Source: Aquila chrysaetos chrysaetos
Lineage: Eukaryota > Chordata > Aves > Accipitriformes > Accipitridae
Reading direction: 5' to 3'
DNA length: 64,000 nucleotides
NCBI RefSeq assembly: GCF_900496995.4
Contig: NC_044008.1
Location: 1,774,453-1,838,452, forward strand
Part shown: positions 13,101 to 22,400 of the stretch, piece by piece
Position numbering within the stretch: the first letter of the stretch is position 1
Layout: each line of letters begins with the position of its first letter
The notes under the pieces: model-generated
Database searches by the model: none
What the model saw: the letters and a program-made list of their open reading frames with translations, nothing else
What the model was told of the DNA's origin: nothing
Translations under genes and position numbers: made by a program

Positions 13101-14732
13101 CCAGCTTTATGCTTTCTTTTGCTGTTGACTCTGGTGGCAGCTTTTTAATCTGATATTTGCTTGTTGGGATCTATGCAGAAGCCCCTGACCCTGTTTGGCT
13201 GCTCAGGTTTAGCATCCTGGAAACGCACTTCACCAATACTTTATATCCTTGTTGCTATATGTATACGTTACTGAAGTTGTTACGTGCTGAATGCAAGTCT
13301 GATGAGGTCACGGTTACACCTCTGATAACCTTCAGGAGCAGCAGCAGCTGCTTAATCCTCTTCTGAACCCTGGCATGGAGGAATGATGAGAATATACTGT
13401 ACGAGAAACAGGGTGTTGCTGCCGTGCTCCCCACGCTGGGCTTCTCCCCCAAACTCAACATTAAGCCAAGCCAAAGCTTTCACAGTCTCAGCCACCTGCA
13501 GACAGGAGAAGATTTGCAAAATAAAAACCAATCCGCTCACAAACATGGTTTTCCCCCCCCAGCTTTTAGTCTGCTATAACAAGCTATTTCTTTTGTGCGT
13601 TTGTAGAGGTCAATGAGAATTTCCCTACTTTCATTACAAGGGGGAAAATGTGGTTTCTTTCAAGCCTTTCCAGTGATGCAGCACCATTTGCTCTGCACAG
13701 GGCTTTTAAAGTCAAGATTTCTAACTTACCCTAATTTACAGCTTTTGATATCAAATGGAGGCAAGCTTAATTTTACAAATATCAGCTTTAAAGATGAATG
13801 TACAGAAAGTATTTTCCCTACAACATGAAACAACCTGCCTATAATTTGTTACGCTCTCTAGCAGCAGACAAATGACATTATGCACAATTTTTTTTACCCT
13901 GGGGAAAGGAAAAAGGAAACAACCCCCATATGATAAGACATTTATGTGCTCCTAGAAAGTGACAGTAGAAAGAGCCATACAAATCTTCCATCCTCCTTTT
14001 CATTATCAGAGAATTAAAAAGTGTGAGCGGAATTAATTTTGCTTCAAGAGAAATCCTCTGGGGATGTTATTTGCAAGCAAAAGGGGTTGTGGCCAAGCCT
14101 CCAGATGGAAATTTTACGTCATGTTTCATCAGTGGCTGCAATTGTGGTTATTTATTCCAGTATAAGTAACTCTTGCCTCCTAAGATCTGATTTAATAGCA
14201 TAAAATAAAGGCTTGTGGCAAAAATCCACTAGTTCTCTTTGAGAAAAGGCTGCAATGCTTCTCACCAATGACCTTACAAACTGAGAACTGAAATTACCAA
14301 AAGTTAGGAAACCCAGAAGTTAAGACCCAAAGCAACCCTGAGGCAGAAAGCCCCTTTTGTGGTTTCATCAGTGCTTCCCCCTCCACCCCATCACTCCAAA
14401 TGGAAAAGGAGCTGAATCTTCAAAAAATCCCATCGGAGATCCCCTGTGAAGCCCTGAGCTGTTCACACCCCACCCGGCCTCTCGCCTGGCTCCAGCTGGA
14501 TTCCTCAGCAGCAAAGTCACACTTCCAGATACCACAAATGCAACATGGGCTCATTCCCATCATTGGGGTGTCCCACTGGGCAGCAAAACCACTCCATTTT
14601 GACCAATTCTACCAATTTACATCCAAAAAAATGAAGTTTTCAACGTGCATCAACATGTAAAAGCTATAGCAAGCATAAATGTGGTGTATTTTTGCTTTTA
14701 CCAGAAAATGGCTTTGCCTACAATGCTAAGCA
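10186..14732. other. Non-coding sequence, no gene recognised
   Basis: Moderately AT-rich sequence without long open frames. It contains short homopolymer runs (G run near 12804, C run near 13553). Minus-strand open frames near 12618-12968 are proline/serine-rich shadows of low-complexity sequence. No splice-bounded exon with recognisable protein character was found. Confidence 0.5.
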
Positions 14733-14840
14733 CTTCTTCTTCATCTTCATCATCTTCTTCTTTTCCTCTTCCTCTTCTTCGTTATCTTCATCATCTTCTT
14801 CTTCTTCATCTTTTTTCTCTTCTTTGTCTTTATCTTCTTT
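14733..14840 (+). repeat. Pyrimidine-only microsatellite tract (CTT/TCA-rich)
   Basis: About 108 bases composed almost only of C and T on the plus strand, built from CTT, TCTTCA and CCTCTT words. Polypurine-polypyrimidine tracts of this length with partial mirror symmetry can form triplex (H-DNA). It abuts an AT-rich palindrome and lies 200 bp from an LTR fragment. Confidence 0.8.
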
Positions 14841-14864
14841 GAATAATAATAATAATATTATCAT

Positions 14865-14934
14865 ATAATAATGATAATAATGATGACGATAATAATAATA
14901 ATATTATTATCGTCATCATTATTATCATTATTAT
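14865..14934. repeat. Perfect inverted repeat, 32-bp arms, 6-base loop
   Basis: The left arm 14865-14896 and right arm 14903-14934 are exact reverse complements around the loop AATAAT. I checked all 32 pairs base by base; symmetry breaks at 14864/14935. The arms are AT-rich but not a simple repeat: each holds the non-periodic core TGATGACGAT or its complement. A hairpin or cruciform is expected in single-stranded or supercoiled DNA. Confidence 0.9.
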
Positions 14935-15042
14935 TCAGCATATTTAGCTTTTAAAACTCATCTGTAACACCAGTAGGATAAGGTCTTTTGCATTTATAGT
15001 CTCCTGGGTGGGAAGCAGTGTCAGGTCAACCTCATTTCAGCT

Positions 15043-15267
15043 GTCAGCTGTCCTGGCTGTGTCCCCTCCCAACTCCTTGTGCCCCTCCAGCCTTCTCGCT
15101 GGCTGGGCAGGAGAAGCTGAAAAATCCTTGACTTAGGCTAAACACTACTTAGCAACAACTGAAAACATCAGTGTGTCATCCACATTCTTCTCATACTAAA
15201 TCCAAAACATAACACTATACCAGCTACTAGAAAGAAAATTAACTCTATCCCAGCTGAAACCAGGACA
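15043..15267 (-). mobile_element. Truncated ERV LTR, same family as 9594-10180
   Basis: From about 15043 the sequence follows the last 225 bases (plus-strand reading) of the LTR at 9594-10180 almost base for base. It shares the CCTGGCTGTGTCCCC block and the terminal AACCAGGACA. The other part of the LTR is missing and no target-site duplication can be assigned. The two copies differ at only a handful of positions by eye. Confidence 0.8.
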
Positions 15268-15859
15268 GTGGCTTTTGAACGAATGCTTGGAGAAGAAGAG
15301 TAAAGTCTTCACAGACTGTATTTTCTTTACCAAATCCCAGTATTATTACCCTCAGCTATTTCTTGCGTAAGCTGATTGTGAAGTCTAACCTGCTGTTTGC
15401 TTTTCATAAAACTCATCATGTGAAATCCCAACCTGTTCAGAGTACATAGATTAAAGACTGTGCTTAATCAACAGCAATTTAAGCACCGAGTCCTGGGTAT
15501 CTGGGTTATCACTTAACTGGTGTATAACTGGTGCAGCATTTTTATCTGCATGGCCCTGAATGTTTCTAGTTGTGATCCTCAGGCGTATACGCCTTGTTCT
15601 CAAGGTTTGCAGTCTCGTATGTTGCTCTTCCTAAACTACACTTGGCAGGGTCAAGTGGTTTGTCAACTGGTTGGGCCAGGGAGGCTGATGGAGGTTGATG
15701 CTCTCTCCTTGATGGGCAGAGGGAGAATTTACCTGCTTCTCATGAAGAACTGCTAGTTGGCCATTAAGTATTATCCTCCAAATAGCCCTTTTCCTTCCCT
15801 TTCAGCGTTATTATGAAACTATTTCCTGATACTTACTGCCAAGACAAAATGACTTGCAG
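15268..15859. other. Spacer, nothing recognised
   Basis: Unique-looking sequence between the truncated LTR and a weak candidate exon. The 78-codon open frame at 15520-15756 has no domain features. Confidence 0.4.
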
Positions 15860-15911
15860 TCAAGAGAAGAGGAAACGGAGACAGACGAAGCCAGGAGGCC
15901 ACAAGCAATGA
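15860..15911 (+). other. Weak candidate terminal exon with basic tail
   Basis: A CAG acceptor (GACTTGCAG) is followed by one base plus 16 codons reading a very basic tail (EKRKRRQ core) and TGA. The position, about 3.5 kb upstream of IL15RA on the same strand, and the basic composition recall the short basic cytoplasmic end of IL2RA. However, the pyrimidine tract is poor, the stretch is tiny and no membrane-segment exon was found upstream. Treat as a lead only. Confidence 0.12.
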
Positions 15912-16079
15912 CCCATAGGGTGGTTTTTGGAGGATTTGTTTTAAGCAGGATCTGTGGGAGCAGTGCAGTCCCAGGCACGCAGCAAATTAGAATCCAACTG
16001 CAGGAGCTCTGCAGGTCTTCCAGGGCCTTGAATCATAGCACGAATTCCAGTTTTGAGGTTTGCCTGGGACCAGCAAGCT

Positions 16080-16335
16080 CCAGCTTCCAGCATTGTGATA
16101 TCTGCATCCCCAGGGTCCCCCCACAAGGGCATCGCACCCAGCCAGATGCCCCCAGGCACTGGAGGGGAGGAATTGCATCCCCCCAGGGCACTGTATTTTC
16201 CCTGGGTACCACATCCCCCTGGGCAATGCATCCCCACGCCGAGTACTGCATCACCTCCTGCCAGGAATTTCATGCCTCCCCAAGATATTGCATCCCGCTG
16301 GTACCGCATCCCCCAACCCGGGTACCACGTCCTGT
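16080..16335 (+). repeat. Degenerate GC-rich minisatellite (GCATCCCCC-type)
   Basis: The words GCATCCCC, CACTG and CCAGGG recur irregularly every 20-35 bases, with a unit related to GGTACCGCATCCCCC. It produces spurious open frames on both strands (for example 15854-16411 and 15941-16309). It immediately precedes the 5' truncation point of the CR1 element. Confidence 0.55.
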
Positions 16336-16344
16336 TGGATGGAA

Positions 16345-19046
16345 TTGTCCATCCCGTTGTGTTGGAATGGAAGGATACAGGCTCTTTAGGAAGGAGAGGC
16401 AGGGGAGATGAGGAGGACGTGTTGCTCGCTATGTCAATGACCAGCTGGAGTGTGTGGAGCTCCTCCTGGGGATGGATGAGGAACCGACCGAGAGCCTATG
16501 GGTCAGGATTAAAAGGAGGGCAGGGACAGGTGACACTGATGTGGGGGTCTGCTATGGGCCACCCGACCAGGATGGCCGAGCAGATGAGGCCTCTATAGAC
16601 AGATAGGAGCAGCCTCATGTTCACAAGCCCTGGTCCTAATGGGGGACTTCAACCACCCCGATATCTGTTGGAGGCACAACACGGCAGGGCATAAGCAATC
16701 TAGGAAGTTCCTGGAATGCACTGATGACAAATTCCTTCTCCAAGTGATGGAGGAGACAACGAGGAGAGGGGCTACGCTGGACCTTGTTCTCACCAACAAG
16801 GAGGGGCTGATGGGGAATGTGAAGCTCAAGGGCAGCCTTGGCTGCAGTGACCATGAAATGGTGGAGTTCAAGATCTTGAGGGCACACAGCAAGCTCTCTA
16901 CCCTGGACTTCAGGAGAGCAGAGTTTGGCCTCTTCAGGGACCTGCTTGGTGGAGTACCATGGGATACAGCCCTGGAGGGAAGAGGGGCCCAAGAAAGCTG
17001 GTTAATGTTCAGGCTCCTCCAAGCTCAGGAGCGATGCATCCCAACAAAGAGGCAGTCAGGCAAAAATGCCAGGAGGCCTGCATGGATGTACAAGTTGCTC
17101 CTGGACAAACTCAAACACAAGAAGGAAGCCTACAGAGGGTAGAAGGACAGGTAGCCTGGGAGGAACACAGAGAAATTCTCTGAGGAGCCAGGGATCAGGT
17201 TAGGAAAGCTAAAGCCCTGATAGAATTAAATCTGGCCAGGAACGTCAAGGGCAACAAGAAAAGCTTCTATAGGTATGCTGGTGATAAAAGGAAGACTAGG
17301 GAAAAGTGGAAGGAAACGGGAGACCTGGTTTCCTGGGACATAGAGAAGGTTGAGCTACTCAATGACTTTTTTTGCCTCAGTCTTCACTGGCAAGTGTTCC
17401 AGCCACACCGCCCAAGTTGCAGAAGGCAAAGGCAGGGACTGGGAGAATGAAGAACTGCCCACTGTAGGAGAAGATCAGGTTTGAGACCGTCTAAGGAACC
17501 TGAAGGTGCACAAGGCCATGGGACCTGATGAGATGCATCCACAGGTCCTGAGGGAACTGGCAAAACAAATTGCTAAGCCACTATCCATCATATCTGAGAA
17601 GTCGTGGCAGTCCGGGGAAGTTCCCACTGACTGGAAAAGGGGAAACATAACCCCCATTTTTAAAAAGGGAAACAAGGAAGACCCAGGGAACTACAGGCCA
17701 GTCAGTCTCACCTCTGTGCCCGGCAAGATCATGGAGCAGATCCTCCTGGAAACTATGCTAGGGCACATGGAGAGGTGACTGGTGACAGCCAACATGGCTT
17801 CACTAAGGGCAAATCATGCCTGACAAATTTGGTGGCCTTCTAGGATGGGGTTACAGCGTTGGTGGATAATGGAAGGGCAACTGACATCATCTACCTGGAC
17901 TTGTGCAAAGCATTTGACACTGTCCCACATGACATCCTTGTCTCTAAAATGGATTTGACGGACGGACCACTCGGTGGATGAGGAATTGGCTGGATGGTCG
18001 CCCCCCAAAAGTTGCGGTCAATGGCTTGATGTCTAAGCGGAGAGAAGTGACGAGTGGGGTTCCTCAGGGGTCGGTATTTGGACCGGCGCTGTGTAACACC
18101 TTTGTCGGCGACATGGACAGTGGGATTGAGCGCACCCTCAGCCAGTTTGCCGACCACACCAAGCCGCGTGGTGCGGTCGACACGCTGGAGGGCAGGGATG
18201 TCATCCAGAGGGACCTCAACAGGCTGGAGAGGTGGGGCCATGCGAACCTCGTGAAGTTCACCAAGGCCAAGTGCAAGGTCCTGCACATGGGTCGGGGCAA
18301 TCCCAAGCACAAATACAGGCTGGGCAGAGAATGGATTGAGAGCAGCCCCGAGGAGAAGGACTTGGGGGTGTTGGTTGACGGGAAGCTCAACATGACCCGG
18401 CAATGTGCACTCGCAGCCCAGAAAGCCAACCGTGTCCTGGGCTGCATCAAAAGCAGCGTGACCAGCAGGTCGAGGGAGGGGATTCTGCCCCTCTGCTCCG
18501 CTCTGGTGAGACCCCACCTGCAGTACTGCGTCCAGATCTGGGGTCCTCAGCATGGGAGAGACAGGGACCTGTTGGAGCAGGTCCAGAGGAGGGCCATGAA
18601 GATGATCAGGGGCTGGAGAACCTCTCCTATGAGGACAGGCTGAGAGAGTTGTGGTTGTTGAGCCTGGAGAAGAGAAGGCTCCAGGGAGACCTTATTGCAG
18701 CATTCCAGTACCTAAAGGGGGCTTATAGGAAAGCTGGAGAGGGACTTTTTACAAGGGCAGGTAGTGACAGGACAAGGGGTAATGGTTTTAACTGAAAGAG
18801 GGGAGATTCAGACTAGATATAAGGAAGAAGTTCCTCACTGTGAGGGTGGTGAGGCACAGGCCCAGGTTGCCCAGAGAGGTTGTGGCTGCCCCATCCCTGG
18901 CAGTGTTCAAGGCCAGGTTGGATGGGGCTTGGAGCAACCTGGTCTAGTGGAAGGTGTCCCTGCCCACGGCAGGGGGGGGTGGAAGTAGATGGTCTTCAAG
19001 GTCTCTTCCAACCCAAACCATCCTGTGATTCTATGATGATTCTACG
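16345..19046 (+). mobile_element. CR1 LINE, 5'-truncated, decayed ORF2
   Basis: About 2.7 kb of CR1. The endonuclease C-terminal part includes the GDFNHPDICW motif (about 16639) and ILTNKEG-like motif. The reverse transcriptase follows, with NYRPVSLTS (about 17690), [31 protein letters not shown] (about 18050) and the catalytic box FADH at about 18148-18159, where active elements have FADD/YADD. It continues into the conserved C-terminal LWGPQ / NRLPREVV-type region and the terminal ATTCTATGAT tail. Several frameshifts and stops split the frame (pieces 16639-17142, 17506-17778, 17978-18643), so the copy is dead. It ends about 330 bp before the IL15RA start codon. Confidence 0.93.
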
Positions 19047-19376
19047 ACCCTCCTGGGTATTGCCCCCCCCCCAAAGCACGCACTGCAGTGACCCCCGGCT
19101 ATTGCACCACCCCACCTACTGCTTTCTCTAGGGGTACCGCCCCCCCCCCCGGCATCCCATCCCCTCTCTCCCCCCGACCCCCCATCCCGGCAGGGCGGTC
19201 CGTCCCTCCCGCTCGGTCCCGGGACGAAAGCGAAAGCGAAAGGGGAAAGCGGGATCGGGCCACGCCGGGCATGTCCAGCGGCGCCGGCGCCGGCGGGCGG
19301 GGGGGGGGCAGAGCCGCGGAGCCCCGGTGGGAGCCCCTGAGCCCCCGGCCCCCGGTCCCGGTGCCGCCGCCGTCCC
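19047..19376 (+). promoter_or_regulatory. IL15RA: IL15RA promoter and 5' UTR, CpG-rich
   Basis: GC content and CpG density rise sharply at about 19180 and stay high through exon 1. There is no TATA box. An array of GAAA half-sites lies at 19226-19248. The transcription start cannot be placed from sequence; it should lie between about 19200 and 19370. The CR1 insertion at 19046 forms the upstream border of the promoter. Confidence 0.6.
19226..19249 (+). promoter_or_regulatory. IRF/ISRE-type element (four spaced GAAA half-sites)
   Basis: GAAA occurs at 19226, 19232, 19238 and 19245, giving spacings of 6, 6 and 7 bases. This matches the GAAANNGAAA core bound by IRF1/IRF2 and ISGF3. It lies about 130-150 bp upstream of the IL15RA start codon. 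IL15RA is known in mammals to be interferon- and IRF1-responsive, so the position is meaningful. Confidence 0.65.
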
Positions 19377-19449
19377 ATGGCGCGGCCGCTGCTGCCGCTG
19401 CTCTGCGGTACCGTCGTCCTCCTGCTGCCCTGGGCCGCCGCCGCCGCCG
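19377..19449 (+). CDS. IL15RA: IL15RA exon 1, signal peptide
   Basis: ATG in a good context (CCCATGG) opens 24 codons of a classic signal peptide: MARP, a leucine-rich core, then an alanine run. The exon ends in phase 1 at a strong GTAAGG donor. The frame continues open into the intron for more than 600 codons, which is why the splice donor and not the open frame defines the exon. Confidence 0.9.
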
Positions 19450-22400
19450 GTAAGGGGAAGGCGGGGGGGGGGGGGGGGGAGTCCTCCGGGCTCCCCGGCT
19501 CGCCGCCGGCATGCCCACGCTACTCCCCGGGGTGCCCGCGCCGTCCCTGGGGTGCTCGCTCCGCTTCCCGGGGTGCCCACGCTACTCCTCAGGGTGCCCA
19601 CGCTGTCCCTGGGGTGCTCGCTCCGCTTCCCGGGGTGCCCACGCTACTCCTCAGGGTGCCCACGCTGTCCCTGGGGTGCTCACTTTGCTTCCAGGGGTGC
19701 CCACGCTACTCTTCAGGGTGCCCACGCTGTCCCTGGGGTGCTCGCTCCGCTTCCCGGGGTGCCCACGCTACTCTTCAGGGTGCCCACGCTGTCCCTGGGG
19801 TGCTCGCTCCGCTTCCCGGGGTGCCCAAGCCATCCCTGGGGTGCTCGCTTTGCTTGCAGGGGTACCCACGCTACTCCTCGGGGTACCCATGCCATCCCTG
19901 GGGTGCTCGCTCAGCTTCCAGGGGTGCCCACGCTACTCCTCAGGGTGCCCACGCTGTCCCTGGGGTGCTCACTTTGCTTCCCGGGGTGCCCAAGCCATCC
20001 CTGGGGTGCTCGCTTTGCTTGCAGGGGTACCCACGCTACTCCTCGGGGTACCCATGCCATCCCTGGGGTGCTCGCTTTGCTTCCCAGGGTGCCCACGCTG
20101 TCCCTGGGGTGCTCACTTTGCTTCCAGGGGTACCCACACCACTCCCCGGGGTGCCCACGCCATCCCTGGGGTGCTCGCTCCGCTTCCCGGGGTGTCCACG
20201 CTACTCCTCACGGTGCCCACGCTGTCCCTGGGGTGCTCACTTTGCTTCCCAGGGTGCCCACACCATCCCTGGGGTGCTCGCTTTGCTTCCAGGGGTACCC
20301 ACGCTACTCCTCGGGGTGCCCATGCTGTCCCTGGGGTGCTCGCTCCGCTTCCCGGGGTGCCCACGCCATCCCTGGGGTGCTCGCTTTGCTTCCCAGGGTG
20401 CCCACGCTGTCCCTGGGGTGCTCGCTTTGCTTCCTGGGGTACCCACACTACTCCTCGGGGTGCCCATGCAGTCCCTGGGGTGCTCACTCCGCTTCCCAGG
20501 GTGCCCATGCTACTCCCCAGGGTGCTTGCTCTGCTTCCCAGGGTGCCCACACTACTCCCTGGGGTGCCCATGCCGTCGCTGGGGTGCTCGCTCTGCTTCC
20601 AGGGGTGCCCACGCTACTCCTCAGGGTGCTCGCTCCGCTTCCCAGGCTGCCCACGCTACTCCTCAGGGTGCCCACGCCGTCGCTGGGGTGCTCACTTTGC
20701 TTCCAGGGGTACCCACGCCATCCCTGGGGTGCTCGCTCCGCTTCCCGGGGTGCCCACACTACTCCTCAGGGTGCCCACGCTGTCCCTGGGGTGCTCGCTT
20801 TGCTTCCAGGGGTACCCACGCTACTCCCCAGGGTGTCCTCACTGTCCCTGGGATGCCCACTCTACTTCCAGGGGTGTCCACACTGTCTCTGGGGTGCTCC
20901 CTCTGTTTCCCAGGGAGTCCACGCTACTCCTTGGGTTGCCCACGCCATCCCTGGGGTGCTCGCTCAGCTTCCCGGGGTGTCCACGCTACTCCTTGGGGTG
21001 CCCACACTGCTCCCCAAGGTGCTCGCTCCGCTTCCTGGGGTGCCCACGCTTCTCCTTGGGTACCCGAGCTCCCACTCAGGGTTTCCACGCTGCACCCCGG
21101 GGTACCCGCGCTGCTCCCTGCGTGCCCTCACCTCTCTCTAGGTGCCCCATGCCCACCCCCGGGGTACCCACGCCGCTCCCCGGGGTGCTCAGGCTGCACC
21201 ACCGTGTTCCCCTTGCACTCCCCTGCGTGCCCACCTCCCGCCCTGGGTGCCCACGCCACCTCCCCACCAGTGTCCAGGGAGGCTGCGGGTAATTTTTAGG
21301 GTCCACGTGATGGGCCCGTGGGAGCTGAATCCTGCGGGATTTCACCTTGGGTGGGGTCCGTGGGTTTTCCACGGGACTGTGACTTGTCCATGGCTGAACA
21401 TCGCTGCTGGACCGGAAAGTTGCATCATGTCTCGCCTGTCTGAAAGCATAGAATCATAGAATCATTTAGGTTGCAAAAGACCTTTAAGATCATCGAGTCC
21501 AACCATTAAGCTAGCACTGCCAAGTCCCACCGACCCGTGTCCCTGAGCACCCCATCTACACATCTTTTAAACACCTCCAGGGATGGTGACTCCACCACTT
21601 CCCTGGGCAGCCTGTTCCAATGCCTGACAACCCTTTTGGTGAAGAAATTTTTCCTAATATCCAATCTAAACCTTCCCTGGCGCAACTTGAGGCCGTTTCC
21701 TCTCGTCTTAGCGCTTGTTAGGTGGGAGCAGAGACTGACCCCCGCCTGGCTACAACCTCCTTTCAGGTAGTTGCAGAGAGCGATGAGGTCTCCCCTCAGC
21801 CTCCTTTTCTCCAGGCTAAACAACCCCAGTTCCCTCAGCCGCTCCCCACAAGACTTGTGCTCCAGACCCTCCACCAGCTTCGTTGCTCTTCTCTGGCCAC
21901 AGCAGCTTCAGGAAAAATCACCATCGTGGCTCAGCACAGTTGGCGGAGCAGCCAGGGATGCTGACAGCTCCGGGGAGCCGCTGGCGGCAGCGGCAAGACC
22001 ATTAGGACACAAATAACTGAAAATGGGGGAATTGCGAAGGATTTGCATGGAAGCGCAGGAGATAAGGCTGGAAAGGAGCGCAGAGCTTCGGGACAGCTTT
22101 AGTGCTCTCCCTTCTCCGGGCTCCTGTCTGCTGCTGAAGCTGCAACACCCTAGAAAATGAATTTATTCCTATTTCTAAACAGCCAGCAGGTGCAGTGAGG
22201 GCTGTAAAATGACTCCAGTTTCAAAAATAATGCAGATACATCTCAGGAACAGGCTAAAAATAGCTGTCCCTGAAGTCAATATCCTCTGACGGCCCCGTCC
22301 CGGACCTGCAGACAACGTTCCTGGTAGTGGTGGTGCAATCAGGACCACTGTTTGGAGCAGAAAATATCGTTATCTGGGGTGTTAGAGAACAAGAATAATA

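Noticed and set aside
15854-16598. 185- and 181-codon open frames before the CR1
   Set aside because: The first part is a degenerate GCATCCCC repeat; the second runs into decayed CR1 endonuclease sequence.
19511-21292. Three overlapping plus-strand open frames of 593-640 codons
   Set aside because: They are the three frames of one stop-free 62-bp minisatellite inside IL15RA intron 1. A good splice donor at 19450 and the downstream sushi exon show the true gene structure. Kept only as a finding about intron retention.
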